The notes beneath the pieces were generated by a model. The model saw only the letters and a program-made list of their open reading frames with translations. It ran no database searches and was not told where the DNA came from. Positions 26,734 to 36,310 of a stretch of 64,000 bases of DNA are shown here, one piece after another (the first letter of the stretch is position 1; each line of letters opens with the position of its first letter). The stretch comes from Shouchella lonarensis (GTDB lineage Bacteria; Bacillota; Bacilli; Bacillales; Bacillaceae_D). Position numbers and translations under genes: made by a program. The stretch spans positions 161,229 to 225,228 of the forward strand of contig NZ_FMYM01000005.1 in the NCBI RefSeq assembly GCF_900096965.1, given 5' to 3'.

Positions 26734-27906
26734 GTGCGCTTTTTAACCGCAGGGGAATCACATGGACCACAATTAACGGCAATTGTTGAAGGGGTGCCTG
26801 CGGGCCTCACTTTAACTGCCGATGACATTAATGTTGAACTAAAGCGGCGCCAAGGTGGCTATGGTCGTGGACGCCGGATGCAAATTGAACGCGACCAAGT
26901 CCAAATCTTAAGCGGTGTGAGACATGGTTTGACAACGGGGGCACCGATTACGTTTGTCGTTGAAAATAAAGACTGGCGCAACTGGCAAGATGTGATGGGC
27001 GCTGCGCCGATTACAGAGGAAGAAGCGGGCAAGGTGCGACGTCAGGTGACGCGCCCGCGCCCGGGTCATGCCGATTTGAATGGTGCGGTGAAGTACGGCC
27101 ATCGTGACATGCGCAATGTGCTCGAGCGTTCTTCGGCGCGAGAAACAACCGTACGTGTCGCGTGCGGAGCGCTTGCAAAAGTGTTGTTGCGTGCGTGTGA
27201 TATCGAAGTTGCCGGGCATGTGTTAGAGATCGGCGGCGTCCAAGCACAAGCGGTTCATTACGATGGGCTTGCGGATTTACAAGCGCGTGCGGAAACGTCG
27301 GCGGTACGCTGTTTGGACGTTTCGGCAAGTGCAAAGATGATGGCAGCTATTGATGAAGCGAAGCAAGCAGGTGACTCACTTGGGGGCATCGTTGAAACGG
27401 TCGTGTCCGGCGTGCCGATTGGGCTCGGTAGCCATGTTCATTATGACCGTAAATTGGACGGGAAGATTGCCGGTGCCGTTATGAGTATTAATGCGTTTAA
27501 AGGCGTTGAGATCGGACTTGGTTTTGCGGCAGCGCGCTTGCCGGGTAGTGAAGTGCACGATGAAATTATATGGGATGCAGAGAATGGTTATATGCGGAAA
27601 ACGAACCGCCTCGGTGGTTTTGAAGGTGGCATGACCACGGGGATGCCGCTCGTTGTTCGCGGTGTGATGAAGCCAATTCCGACGCTATACAAGCCACTTC
27701 AAAGCGTCGACATTGAGACGAAAGCGCCATTTGCGGCGAGTGTGGAACGATCAGATGCTTGTGCGGTTCCTGCGGCTTCCGTCGTTTGTGAAAATGTTGT
27801 AGCTTGGGAAGTTGCTTGTGCGTTGCTTGACATGTTTGGTCATGATCAGTTGTCAATCATTCAAGCAGCGGTGAAGCGACATCGCCAAGCCGCAAAGGAG
27901 TTTTAA
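26734..27906 (+). CDS. aroC: Chorismate synthase
   Basis: Converts 5-enolpyruvylshikimate-3-phosphate to chorismate using reduced FMN. The 390-residue protein begins with the signature [13 protein letters not shown] and has [44 protein letters not shown] and a second-half [14 protein letters not shown] 26734 follows AAGGAGTGG. It is first in a tight aroC-aroB-aroA operon (gaps of 2 bases) and is called aroF in B. subtilis. Its product chorismate is the substrate of MqnA upstream. Confidence 0.97.
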   Translation: MRFLTAGESHGPQLTAIVEGVPAGLTLTADDINVELKRRQGGYGRGRRMQIERDQVQILSGVRHGLTTGAPITFVVENKDWRNWQDVMGAAPITEEEAGKVRRQVTRPRPGHADLNGAVKYGHRDMRNVLERSSARETTVRVACGALAKVLLRACDIEVAGHVLEIGGVQAQAVHYDGLADLQARAETSAVRCLDVSASAKMMAAIDEAKQAGDSLGGIVETVVSGVPIGLGSHVHYDRKLDGKIAGAVMSINAFKGVEIGLGFAAARLPGSEVHDEIIWDAENGYMRKTNRLGGFEGGMTTGMPLVVRGVMKPIPTLYKPLQSVDIETKAPFAASVERSDACAVPAASVVCENVVAWEVACALLDMFGHDQLSIIQAAVKRHRQAAKEF

Positions 27907-27908
27907 TC

Positions 27909-28991
27909 ATGTATACGGTGGACGTAAAGACCACGACAAAAACATACCAAGTGGACATTGCTCAACATATGTTCAATCAAATGGGGAAAAACATTGAAAC
28001 ATATGCACCGGCGACAACGTATCTCATTGTCACTGATACAGAAGTGGCTAAGAGATATTTACAGACTTTAAAAGACACGTTCAGTCCTGAAACTCGTGTG
28101 TTGACATTTGTGGTGCCTGCAGGGGAACAGTCAAAGTCGTTTGCTCAATATGAAGCAATCCTTACGTATGCATTTTCCAATCAGCTCGACCGTGCGTCTG
28201 TCATTGTGGCATTTGGCGGTGGGGTTGTCGGCGATTTGGCCGGTTTTGTTGCTGGTACGTATATGCGCGGCATTCGCTTTGTCCAAGTCCCGACAACATT
28301 GCTTGCCCATGATGCGAGTGTCGGTGGCAAAGTGGCGATCAACTTACCTACCGGGAAAAATATCGTCGGTGTTTTTCATCAACCAGAAGCGGTCTTGTTT
28401 GACCCGGGTTTGTTGCGATCATTACCGGACAAGGAGTGGCGCTCAGGTTTTGCAGAAATTGTAAAACTTGGTTTCATTGCTGATCGTGACTTTTATAATC
28501 GGCTCAGTGCCTGTGTCACAGCACGTGTTTCCCTATCTGAAGCGGCACAGATGGAAATGATCGCATCTGCCATTCGAATCAAGGCGGCCATTGTTGCTGA
28601 AGATGAGCGCGAGCACGGGATTCGCGCATATTTAAATTTTGGTCATACAGTCGGCCATGCCCTTGAGGCTGAGCTTGGTTATGGTGTATTGACGCATGGA
28701 GAGGCAGTGGCAGTCGGTATGCGCATTGCACTCAGCGTTAGTGAAGAATTAGGGGGAGGACAGCTTCCAATTGGATCATTTACAAGTTGGTTTACAAAGC
28801 TTGGCTATGATTTGACGTTACCTGCTGACATCGACGTTGATCGTTTGTTGCAGCGTATGCATGCAGATAAAAAAGCCACTGAAGGGCATTTAGTCATGGT
28901 ATTGCTGTCGGCCGTTGGAGAGGCGTATATAACGGAAGTTGATCCAACTGTTGTGAGAAAACACATTGCAGCAGCTAGAAAAGAGGTGTAA
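27909..28991 (+). CDS. aroB: 3-dehydroquinate synthase
   Basis: Second step of the shikimate pathway, NAD- and metal-dependent. The 360-residue protein has the NAD-binding motif [20 protein letters not shown] near residue 100, [20 protein letters not shown], and the metal-binding His in [12 protein letters not shown] and [10 protein letters not shown]. It starts 2 bases after aroC. Confidence 0.96.
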   Translation: MYTVDVKTTTKTYQVDIAQHMFNQMGKNIETYAPATTYLIVTDTEVAKRYLQTLKDTFSPETRVLTFVVPAGEQSKSFAQYEAILTYAFSNQLDRASVIVAFGGGVVGDLAGFVAGTYMRGIRFVQVPTTLLAHDASVGGKVAINLPTGKNIVGVFHQPEAVLFDPGLLRSLPDKEWRSGFAEIVKLGFIADRDFYNRLSACVTARVSLSEAAQMEMIASAIRIKAAIVAEDEREHGIRAYLNFGHTVGHALEAELGYGVLTHGEAVAVGMRIALSVSEELGGGQLPIGSFTSWFTKLGYDLTLPADIDVDRLLQRMHADKKATEGHLVMVLLSAVGEAYITEVDPTVVRKHIAAARKEV

Positions 28992-28993
28992 AG

Positions 28994-30286
28994 ATGAATC
29001 AAACAGTGTATCCGAATTGCCACGGTTTACGAGGGGCCATCACTGTCCCGGGGGATAAGTCAATTTCTCACCGGGCAGTCATGTTCGGAGCAATCGCAGA
29101 AGGTGTGACGACAATTGAAGGTTTTTTACCGAGTGAAGACTGCTTACGAACAGTCGCTTGTTTCCGGGCTTTAGGTGTTGAGATTGTGGAAGATGGTTGT
29201 CACCTACGTGTTGTTGGTAAAGGATTCGCTGGACTAACGGAACCAATGGAGGTATTAGACGTCGGAAATTCAGGGACGACGCTCCGTCTTTTGCTGGGGA
29301 TTTTGGCGGGGCGGCCGTTTCATGCGACGCTCGTCGGTGATGCGTCTATTGCGAGAAGGCCGATGGCACGAGTGACGCGGCCACTAAAAGAAATGGGCGC
29401 GACGATTGACGGTCGTAAAGATGGACAATATGCACCCCTCGCACTACGTGGCCGGCAATTAACAGCACACACCTATGCATCACCTGTAGCGAGTGCGCAA
29501 GTGAAGTCAGCGTTATTATTTGCGGGTTTGCAAGCGGAAGGAACGACGACGGTATCAGAACCGTATGTGTCGCGCGACCATACGGAGCAAATGCTGAATG
29601 CGTTTGGTGTTGAGCTACAGCGTAACGATTCACACGTATCCATTAGTGGTGGACAAGCCCTTCAAGCACAATCGATCAACGTACCGGGCGATATTTCTTC
29701 GGCAGCATTTTTCCTAGTAGCAGCAACGCTTGTGCCAAATAGCGAGGTCATCCTAAACAATGTTGGCGTAAACCCGACGCGTGCTGGCGTGTTGAATGTA
29801 TTGAAAGAAATTGGTGGTGAATGGACGCTGAAAGATGAGCAATTACTCGGTGGCGAGCCCAGAGGAAACATTCATGTCCGCCACGCGGCTCAGTTAAAGC
29901 CTTTTCATATCTCTGGTGAACAAATTCCAACGCTTATTGATGAGATCCCAGTTTTGGCAGTGCTCGCGACGCAAATCGAAGGAACAAGCGTCATTTGTGA
30001 TGCGGCAGAGTTGAAAGTAAAAGAAACAAACAGGATTGCGACAGTCATTAGTGAATTAACGAAGCTTGGGGCGCGAATTGAGGAAACAGAAGATGGCATG
30101 ATCATTTATGGGGGGACGCGACTTCATGGAGGTATCGTCCAATCTCATGGTGATCATCGTTTAGCGATGGCGCTTGCTGTTGCCGCGCTTATTGCAAAAG
30201 AAGAAGTAATGATTGAAGATAGTGAGGCGGTGGATGTATCGTACCCATCATTTTTCACACATTTGTCTCGGTTATCTTCACGATGA
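28994..30286 (+). CDS. aroA: 3-phosphoshikimate 1-carboxyvinyltransferase (EPSP synthase)
   Basis: Adds enolpyruvate to shikimate-3-phosphate. The 430-residue protein begins with [17 protein letters not shown] and carries [13 protein letters not shown] near residue 90, a late [11 protein letters not shown] and [12 protein letters not shown], all standard motifs. The GNSGTT loop keeps the Gly-Thr pattern common to Bacillus enzymes. It ends the aro operon; the B. subtilis trp/his/tyr genes do not follow. A terminator follows 14 bases after the stop. Confidence 0.97.
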   Translation: MNQTVYPNCHGLRGAITVPGDKSISHRAVMFGAIAEGVTTIEGFLPSEDCLRTVACFRALGVEIVEDGCHLRVVGKGFAGLTEPMEVLDVGNSGTTLRLLLGILAGRPFHATLVGDASIARRPMARVTRPLKEMGATIDGRKDGQYAPLALRGRQLTAHTYASPVASAQVKSALLFAGLQAEGTTTVSEPYVSRDHTEQMLNAFGVELQRNDSHVSISGGQALQAQSINVPGDISSAAFFLVAATLVPNSEVILNNVGVNPTRAGVLNVLKEIGGEWTLKDEQLLGGEPRGNIHVRHAAQLKPFHISGEQIPTLIDEIPVLAVLATQIEGTSVICDAAELKVKETNRIATVISELTKLGARIEETEDGMIIYGGTRLHGGIVQSHGDHRLAMALAVAALIAKEEVMIEDSEAVDVSYPSFFTHLSRLSSR

Positions 30287-30299
30287 ACAGATAAAAAAG

Positions 30300-30328
30300 A
30301 CCCCTTCGTCTGTTTGCGGAGGGGTTTA
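30300..30328 (+). terminator. Terminator after aroA
   Basis: ACCCCTTC pairs with GGAGGGGT (one G-U), followed by a short T-run. An A-run precedes it, so it may act on both strands. Confidence 0.75.
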
Positions 30329-30393
30329 GCCATAAGCAGCTAATCATGTATGGATAGGAGTGGAGAGAAACCATACGCTACTTAGATCATAAA

Positions 30394-30407
30394 CGAAAGC
30401 GCTTACA
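30394..30407 (+). promoter_or_regulatory. Candidate CcpA (cre) site
   Basis: CGAAAGCGCTTACA agrees with the cre consensus TGWNANCGNTNWCA at 13 of 14 positions. It lies about 100 bases upstream of the promoter-like sequence of ypiA. Confidence 0.4.
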
Positions 30408-30491
30408 AAGTCAATAGACATTTTGTAAAAATGTTGGATTCTCTTCAATGACAACAGAAAATTTGTTTCTAATGGTAGTAATGGAAAAAAG

Positions 30492-30521
30492 TTGAACGAT
30501 GCTCCTTTTTTACGCTAAAAT
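30492..30521 (+). promoter_or_regulatory. Sigma-A-like promoter of ypiA
   Basis: TTGAAC, 18 bases, TAAAAT, 41 bases before the GTG at 30563. Confidence 0.4.
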
Positions 30522-30562
30522 GAAGAGGGAGTACGTAGATTGAAATGTGAAGGAGAATGTGC

Positions 30563-31825
30563 GTGACAATAAGAGAGCGTGTATGGCAAGCAATTGAGCA
30601 GGGAGATACAGAAGAAGGGTTGCGTATTTTAGCGCAAGCAAAGCAGACAGATGATCATGAACAACTGTTTTATGTCGCGGAGTTATATCGAGAGCTTGGG
30701 CATTTAGAAGAGGCAAAGGAAATTGTGGAGACACTGATCGGTTTGTACCCAGATGAAGGATCTCTATATATGTTTGCAGCAGAGATGATGATCGATCTTG
30801 ATGAAGAGGAAGAGGCCATTGAGCTGTTATTAGAAATTCAAGCAAGTGATCAAAATTTCTTGCAAGCACAGTTATTACTGGCGGATTTATACCAATTACA
30901 GGCATTAGACGAAGTGGCTGAGCAAAAGTTGTTAGCGGCCTATAAACAAGCACCAGAGGAAATGATTTTAACTTACGCTTTAGGGGAATTTTATCTACAG
31001 CAAGGCGCATATAATAAGGCGATCCCTTATTTAAAACGGGCTTTTTATTCGGGAGAGGATTTTGGCACCATTGATGTTGGACTGGCTTTGGCAGAAGCCT
31101 ACAGTGCTACGGGTCAATTTGAAGAGGCATTGGCATTATATGAGCAAAGTGCTGATGAGAAAAAAATGTCGCCGACAACGATGCATCAGTTCGGATTGAC
31201 TGCGTATCAAGCAAAGGATTATGTCGTTGCGATTGAGCAATTGGAAGCAGTAAAAACGCTGGATCCAGATTTCACAAGTGTGTATGCCCCACTGGCTGCA
31301 GCATATGAGGCAGAAGGCCGTCTAGATGAAGCGTTAGAAACGGTTAAAACAGGGATGAAACTAGACGAATTCAATGATGCTTTGCCGCTGCTTGCGGGGA
31401 GACTTGCATTAAAGAAACAAGCATATGAACAAGCAGAGCCTTACTTACGGCAAGCTATGGCCCTTAATCCGGCTAATGTGGAGGCGCTGCAAGTACTCTC
31501 AATGCTGTTACGTGAGCAAGATCGTCCAGAAGAATTACTCGAGTTAATTTTACATGCCCGCGAATTTGAGGAAGTGGATGTACTTTTTACGTGGCACGAA
31601 GCATACGCTCATGCAGCGTTAGAACGCTATGATGAGGCGGCAAAGAAGTATGAAGAAGCATATATGTCGTTTCGAGAAGATGGTGACTTTTTAGCCGAGT
31701 ATGGATTGTTCCTGCTTGAAGAAGGGCAACGCGCGCGTGCGCTGTTATTGTTGAGACAAGCGTTACAGCAAAATTCCGCGCGGACTGATTTAATAGAGGT
31801 GGTCGCTTCACTTGAAGCAGAGTGA
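30563..31825 (+). CDS. ypiA: Tetratricopeptide-repeat protein YpiA
   Basis: About 420 residues made of some ten TPR-like helix pairs, for example YVAELYRELGHLEEAKEIVE, LALAEAYSATGQFEEALALY and PLAAAYEAEGRLDEALETV. GTG 30563 is preferred because AAGGAG is 7 bases upstream; the ATG at 30557 is too close to that site. Order ypiA-ypiB-ypiF-qcr agrees with B. subtilis. It is probably a cytoplasmic protein-interaction scaffold; the partner is unknown. Confidence 0.85.
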   Translation: MTIRERVWQAIEQGDTEEGLRILAQAKQTDDHEQLFYVAELYRELGHLEEAKEIVETLIGLYPDEGSLYMFAAEMMIDLDEEEEAIELLLEIQASDQNFLQAQLLLADLYQLQALDEVAEQKLLAAYKQAPEEMILTYALGEFYLQQGAYNKAIPYLKRAFYSGEDFGTIDVGLALAEAYSATGQFEEALALYEQSADEKKMSPTTMHQFGLTAYQAKDYVVAIEQLEAVKTLDPDFTSVYAPLAAAYEAEGRLDEALETVKTGMKLDEFNDALPLLAGRLALKKQAYEQAEPYLRQAMALNPANVEALQVLSMLLREQDRPEELLELILHAREFEEVDVLFTWHEAYAHAALERYDEAAKKYEEAYMSFREDGDFLAEYGLFLLEEGQRARALLLLRQALQQNSARTDLIEVVASLEAE

Positions 31826-31955
31826 AAAATGTAATTTTGTAAAAAGAAATTGCGGGGGAAAACAGGATTTGCTATCGGAAAAGGCGAATATGTAACCAAG
31901 TAAAAAGTAACCGCATCATCGGTGAGCCAACGATCTTTTGGGGGAGGGGAGAACA

Positions 31956-32492
31956 TTGCGTAATATCGTTCCCGTTGTGGATAAAAAGGCATTTTTACGA
32001 GGTTTTCTCAAAAAGCATCAGCTGAAACGAAGAGAGTGTTCCTGGTTACTCAATTATTTAATGAATGATGATCAATTAATGGAGAAAGTGCATTTCTTGA
32101 GTTGTTGTGAGGGAACACCGAAAGCACTCATTATTTCAGCACAAGGCGTTGATCACATCCCGTTCTCTTTTCGGAAAAACGATCATGTAACGACGGATTG
32201 CGAGAAAGCATTTCATGACATCCGCTTGAATCGTACGGAAGAAGTGTACATTGAGCTACACTTTCCAGACACGGATTCATATGCACAGTATTTGTCTGTG
32301 TTAGAAGATAATCCGTATTTTCCTGATACAGAGCGTCTAGATGCTTTGGAGAAGAAAGCGGAGACAGTTTTGACGGAAGCGGTTCGGACCTTCCAGCAAG
32401 AACGGCTCCGAAAAGAAATTGATGAGGCGCTAGACGTAGGGGATAAAGAGGCTTTCATGTTGTTAACAAAAGAATTAAATGCATTGCGATAA
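31956..32492 (+). CDS. ypiB: UPF0302 protein YpiB
   Basis: A 178-residue protein close to B. subtilis YpiB in length and in segments such as FLRGFLKKHQLKRRECSWLL, MNDDQLMEKVHFL and HFPDTDSYAQYL. TTG 31956 is chosen because GGGAGGGG lies 6 bases upstream. Proteins of this family are linked in B. subtilis to post-translational control of respiratory proteins; here it stands upstream of qcrABC. Exact activity unknown. Confidence 0.85.
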   Translation: MRNIVPVVDKKAFLRGFLKKHQLKRRECSWLLNYLMNDDQLMEKVHFLSCCEGTPKALIISAQGVDHIPFSFRKNDHVTTDCEKAFHDIRLNRTEEVYIELHFPDTDSYAQYLSVLEDNPYFPDTERLDALEKKAETVLTEAVRTFQQERLRKEIDEALDVGDKEAFMLLTKELNALR

Positions 32493-32501
32493 GAACGCAA
32501 G

Positions 32502-32526
32502 CAGAGTCCATGAGGGCTCTGTTTTC
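32502..32526 (+). terminator. Terminator after ypiB
   Basis: CAGAGTCC pairs with GGGCTCTG (one G-U) around ATGA, then TTTT. Confidence 0.65.
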
Positions 32527-32569
32527 ATGTGAATAATGGTTGAAAGCACTCCCACTATTACTTGCTTTT

Positions 32570-32578
32570 TGTTATACT
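32570..32578 (+). promoter_or_regulatory. Extended -10 promoter of ypiF
   Basis: TGTTATACT (TGn plus TATACT), 36 bases before the ypiF ATG; no good -35 is visible. Confidence 0.4.
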
Positions 32579-32613
32579 AAAAGGAGCTGGTAAATAGCGA
32601 GAGGGGGATTTCA

Positions 32614-33072
32614 ATGCGGTTTCGAACAGATGATATGGACACATATTTGCAGTCAAAGGATTACGTAGACACGATGATGATTCCGCTTGTGCAAGTGACT
32701 TGGCAACAAGATGCAAAGCGCATTGTACAAGCAGCGGAGTTTTTAGCGTTGTTAGCAGGAGAAGTGGAGCGTCAGTTCCATGGGCGTATGATGTATTGTC
32801 CCGGATTTACATATGCGAGCATGGAGGAGATGAGTGACCATGTGGAGCGGTTAAATAAGTGGCGTGAGGAAATGAACGAAGCCGGTTTTAAGCATATACT
32901 ACTGTTGACGACGGATACTACATGGAAAGAAGTTGAATCGTCTCTTTCCGGAATGAAACTACTTTTCGTTGCGCCGTTGCCGCTAGAAAGTTTGGCGGTA
33001 CAAGACCAACAAGAAATGTTGTCACAACAAGTGCGTACGTTGTTACCTACATTAATGGAAGTGTGGCAGTGA
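32614..33072 (+). CDS. ypiF: YpiF-like protein (DUF2487)
   Basis: A 152-residue cytoplasmic protein beginning MRFRTDDMDTYLQSKDYVDT and containing RQFHGRMMYCPGFTY. Size, start and place between ypiB and qcrA match B. subtilis YpiF. ATG 32614 follows GAGAGGGGG. No catalytic motif is recognised. In B. subtilis qcrA follows closely; here an islet of about 1.2 kb intervenes. Confidence 0.75.
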   Translation: MRFRTDDMDTYLQSKDYVDTMMIPLVQVTWQQDAKRIVQAAEFLALLAGEVERQFHGRMMYCPGFTYASMEEMSDHVERLNKWREEMNEAGFKHILLLTTDTTWKEVESSLSGMKLLFVAPLPLESLAVQDQQEMLSQQVRTLLPTLMEVWQ

Positions 33073-33669
33073 GGAGTTTTCCATACCTTGAGAGAGAGTT
33101 GTGGCTTTTAATTTCCGAGAGCGTTGTTTAGCTCTCCGCTTATGAATACTTGAAATGTAGATATAAGACGAATTTTCAGAGCTAAAGAGACGATATTAGG
33201 GCAACATCTATGGACGAGAGGTTATTTTTGTGCAACAGTAGGAGATGGTTAGGGGGAGAGATTCTACGGTATTATATAGAGAATCAATCTTGAAAAAAGA
33301 GAGACGGCATTTTTAAGGTGGATGAAGTGAGTTCGGTCACACGGGGTGTGCTTAAGAGTAGGGTCTTTCAGAAGGCTTTAGTCTTGAATATGACTTCTAG
33401 TAGGTGGTAGAAGATTCTGGCCTTTAATGGTTGTTTTTGCTAACAAACTTCTGATATAATAATTTACAAATCATTGATATCTCTTTTGCAAAGGCATTGT
33501 TAAGTGAGAGCGTCTACAGCAATTCGGGGTATAGATAAAATATTAGAGAAAGGAGAGGTGTGTTGCAAATATATTTATTATGGAATTAGATGAAAGAAGA
33601 TCAATCAGTAGGGCTTATGATTGATTTGGAGCGAAGAACTTTTATCAACAAATATGGAGGTATAAGACT
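33073..33669. other. AT-rich intergenic islet upstream of a secreted peptide gene
   Basis: About 600 bases without a supportable gene. I find only very short frames, one of which (about 18 codons from 33620) ends in the ATGA that starts the next gene. A promoter-like TTGTTT-N18-TATAAT is at 33431-33460. The segment interrupts the usual ypiF-qcrA adjacency and may hold decayed coding sequence or a long leader. Confidence 0.5.
33431..33460 (+). promoter_or_regulatory. Promoter-like sequence in the islet
   Basis: TTGTTT, 18 bases, TATAAT. A transcript from here would have a leader of about 200 bases before the gene at 33670. Confidence 0.4.
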
Positions 33670-33996
33670 ATGAAAAAAGTAAAACAACTTACATTGCTAA
33701 CAACAGCTCTTTTAACTACTTTCTTTGTTTTTGCAACAACATTTGGAGGAGAGGTTGCACATGGACAGGTAATACAAGAGAAAAATGCCATCACAAAAAA
33801 TATGTCTGTACAAAGTAAGAGTACTATAAAGTATGGAGAAATGAAAAGAACGCTATCAAAGCCTGTGTCAAAATACCACGTTAGCTACTTACTTAAGGGT
33901 GGGAGATATATGGGATGGCTTTATCTACACAAGAAATGGAAGGAAGGAAACCTGTGGTATGCATCTTATTCAGGGACACTTAAAAAAGTAAAATAA
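33670..33996 (+). CDS. Small secreted protein of unknown function
   Basis: A 108-residue protein with a clear Sec signal peptide (KKVK, then a hydrophobic core, probable cleavage near AHGQ). The mature part of about 75 residues is very basic (many Lys) and rich in Tyr/Trp toward the C-terminus (GWLYLHKKWKEGNLWYASYSG). ATG 33670 has GGAGG 9 bases upstream. A perfect 21-bp hairpin terminator follows. It is AT-rich compared with its neighbours and breaks the ypiF-qcrA order, so it looks acquired. I do not recognise a family. Confidence 0.7.
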   Translation: MKKVKQLTLLTTALLTTFFVFATTFGGEVAHGQVIQEKNAITKNMSVQSKSTIKYGEMKRTLSKPVSKYHVSYLLKGGRYMGWLYLHKKWKEGNLWYASYSGTLKKVK

Positions 33997-33999
33997 AAT

Positions 34000-34042
34000 A
34001 ATAACAAAAAGAGCACATGGTCCATGTGCTCTTTTTGTTATT
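34000..34042. terminator. Perfect 21-bp bidirectional terminator
   Basis: The arms 34000-34020 and 34022-34042 are perfect reverse complements (core GAGCACATGG / CCATGTGCTC) flanked by A- and T-runs, so it can act on both strands. Confidence 0.9.
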
Positions 34043-34148
34043 AGAGATTTTTCTCAAAGATCAAAGGAATAATGATTTTAAGTAGAATTATATGACTATT
34101 TCCGATGTAATCGAGAAAATTTGATATGGGTACAATGAATAGCATATA

Positions 34149-34177
34149 TTGCGTAATGTACATACTTATAGTATGAT
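34149..34177 (+). promoter_or_regulatory. Promoter of qcrABC with an overlapping palindrome
   Basis: TTGCGT, 17 bases, TATGAT. CATACT-TAT-AGTATG (34161-34175), a perfect 6-bp inverted repeat, covers the spacer and the start of the -10 and could be an operator. Confidence 0.45.
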
Positions 34178-34254
34178 GGATACGTCCTAGTATGATTTGC
34201 GCTAATGCGCATAGCAATGAGCAAAGCTGATTTTAGATGTTAGGAGGGGAAAAA

Positions 34255-34752
34255 GTGAGCGAGAAGGATCATAAAGTATCGAGACGGCAGTTTTTATCGT
34301 ATACGCTCACGGGTGTCGGTGGATTTATGGCTGCCGGGATTTTAATGCCAATGGTACGATTTGCCCTAGACCCAGCGTTAAAAGCAGGCGCTGCTGGCGA
34401 AGGGGACATGCTGTATGTATGTGATGTCGATGAACTGACGGATCAACCAAAGAAATTTCCATGGAAATTTGAGCAAGTTGATTCTTGGTACACATCGACG
34501 GTGAAAAGTGAGGCGTATATTTACTTAGATGGTGAAGACATTGTCGCCCTTTCTTCTATTTGTACGCACTTAGGCTGTACAGTCTCGTATGAAGAAGCGA
34601 AAAAAGAATTTTTATGCCCATGTCACGGGGGGAGATTTGAACAAGATGGAAAAAATATTGCTGGAACACCACCGACTCGACCGCTTGATGTGTTTGACGT
34701 GAAGGTGGAAGAAGGGAAAGTGTACCTCGGTGAGAAGAAGCGAAGAGGATAA
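34255..34752 (+). CDS. qcrA: Menaquinol:cytochrome c oxidoreductase Rieske subunit
   Basis: Iron-sulfur subunit of the bc-type complex that takes electrons from menaquinol. GTG 34255 (AGGAGGGG 5 bases upstream) gives 165 residues. An N-terminal twin-arginine motif (SRRQFLSY) and a membrane anchor precede the Rieske cluster motifs CTHLGC and CPCHGG, which supply the two Cys and two His ligands. First gene of qcrABC. Confidence 0.96.
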   Translation: MSEKDHKVSRRQFLSYTLTGVGGFMAAGILMPMVRFALDPALKAGAAGEGDMLYVCDVDELTDQPKKFPWKFEQVDSWYTSTVKSEAYIYLDGEDIVALSSICTHLGCTVSYEEAKKEFLCPCHGGRFEQDGKNIAGTPPTRPLDVFDVKVEEGKVYLGEKKRRG

Positions 34753-34768
34753 GAGGGGGTGAATGTAA

Positions 34769-35440
34769 ATGTTACAAAAGTTGTATGATTACATTGATGA
34801 GCGCCTCGATATTACACCGATGTGGCGTGATATTGCAGACCATGAAGTGCCAGAGCATGTGAATCCAGCGCATCACTTTTCCGCGTTTGTATATTGTTTT
34901 GGCGGATTAACGTTTTTTGTGACGGTCATTCAAATTTTATCAGGGATGTTTTTAACCATGTATTATGTCCCGGATATTGTGAATGCGCATGCATCTGTAT
35001 ATTTTTTACAAAGTGAAGTTGCACAAGGTGTCATTGTGCGGGGGATGCATCACTGGGGTGCGAGTTTAGTGATCGTAATGATGTTTTTACATACGTTGCG
35101 CGTCTTTTTCACCGGTTCGTATAAGAAGCCGCGTGAATTGAACTGGGTTGTTGGTGTCCTAATCTTTTTTGTCATGCTCGGTCTAGGTTTGACAGGGTAC
35201 TTATTACCATGGGATATGAAAGCGTACTTTGCAACGGTCGTAACGCTTGAGATTGCTGAGAGTGTGCCGCTCATCGGTGATTTTGCCAAAGCATTGCTTG
35301 CAGGGGGAGAAGTTGTTGGTGCAGCAACGTTAGCACGATTCTTTGCGATCCATGTCTTTTTCTTGCCAGCCGCGTTATTAGGTTTGCTAGGTGCACACTT
35401 TATTATGATTCGTCGTCAAGGGATTTCAGGACCATTGTAA
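34769..35440 (+). CDS. qcrB: Menaquinol:cytochrome c oxidoreductase cytochrome b subunit
   Basis: A 223-residue cytochrome b6-type subunit with four membrane helices that binds haems b. Paired His residues are in RGMHHWGASLVIVMMFLHTLRV and FFAIHVFFLPAALLGLLGAH. GYLLPWDMKAYFATVV is the quinol-site segment. A compact three-gene operon with qcrA and qcrC. Confidence 0.97.
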   Translation: MLQKLYDYIDERLDITPMWRDIADHEVPEHVNPAHHFSAFVYCFGGLTFFVTVIQILSGMFLTMYYVPDIVNAHASVYFLQSEVAQGVIVRGMHHWGASLVIVMMFLHTLRVFFTGSYKKPRELNWVVGVLIFFVMLGLGLTGYLLPWDMKAYFATVVTLEIAESVPLIGDFAKALLAGGEVVGAATLARFFAIHVFFLPAALLGLLGAHFIMIRRQGISGPL

Positions 35441-35468
35441 AAGTCACAATAAGAAGGAGGTTTATTTC

Positions 35469-36251
35469 ATGCAACGAGGAAAAGGGATGAAATATGTTGG
35501 CGACTCGCGTGTGAAAGCGGAAGGGCGCATGCGTAATGTTCCTAAAGACTACTCAGAGTATCCAGGAAAAACAGAAGCATTCTGGCCAAACTTCTTACTA
35601 AAAGAGTGGATGGTTGGTGCGGTCTTTTTAATGGGTTTTCTCGTTTTAACATTGGCTCACCCAGCACCATTAGAGTCATTAGCGGATCCGTCTGATACGG
35701 GCTACATACCGCTTCCCGATTGGTATTTCTTATTTATGTATCAGCTATTGAAATATGAATTTGCATCGGGTGCGTATAATGTATTGGGAACGGTCGTCAT
35801 TCCGGGAATCGCTTTCGGTGCATTGATGCTTGTACCTTGGTTAGATACATCGAAAGAACGTCGCCCGTATCGTCGTCCGATTGCAACATCACTCATGTTG
35901 TTAGGTGTAGCTTCCGTTGTTTTTCTCACGTGGGAGTCTGTTGCGCAACATGATTGGGAAGCAGCAGCAGAGCAAGGAAAGTTGCAAGAGCCTACGGACA
36001 TAGATATGGAAGCACAAGGCTATGAGATTTATGCGTCCCAACAATCGTGTATAGGTTGTCATGGTGATCAAATGACGGGTGGCGCAGGTGGTCCGAACTT
36101 GCTAGAAACGGAAAAAACACCCGAAGAAGTCATTGAGATCGTGAAGAACGGTCAAGGCGCGATGCCAGCTGACCAATTTGATGGCAATGATGAAGAACTA
36201 GAGATTTTAGCCGAGTATATTGCCAACCATGGTCAAAATCCAGAAGAATGA
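35469..36251 (+). CDS. qcrC: Menaquinol:cytochrome c oxidoreductase subunit IV/cytochrome c fusion
   Basis: A 260-residue protein joining a subunit-IV-like membrane part (three helices; PDWYFLFMYQLLKYEF is the quinol-binding segment) to a C-terminal cytochrome c domain with one haem c site, CIGCH, and a later Met ligand in GAMPADQF. This fusion is typical of Bacillus. ATG 35469 follows GGAGG. Confidence 0.96.
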   Translation: MQRGKGMKYVGDSRVKAEGRMRNVPKDYSEYPGKTEAFWPNFLLKEWMVGAVFLMGFLVLTLAHPAPLESLADPSDTGYIPLPDWYFLFMYQLLKYEFASGAYNVLGTVVIPGIAFGALMLVPWLDTSKERRPYRRPIATSLMLLGVASVVFLTWESVAQHDWEAAAEQGKLQEPTDIDMEAQGYEIYASQQSCIGCHGDQMTGGAGGPNLLETEKTPEEVIEIVKNGQGAMPADQFDGNDEELEILAEYIANHGQNPEE

Positions 36252-36259
36252 TACCGAGG

Positions 36260-36296
36260 GCTACCTTCTGCTTTTTAGCAAGGGGTAGCTTTTTTG
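36260..36296 (+). terminator. Terminator of qcrABC
   Basis: GCTACC pairs with GGTAGC, with an inner TGCT/AGCA, followed by six T. Confidence 0.8.
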
Positions 36297-36310
36297 TGAG
36301 GGGTGTAAGA

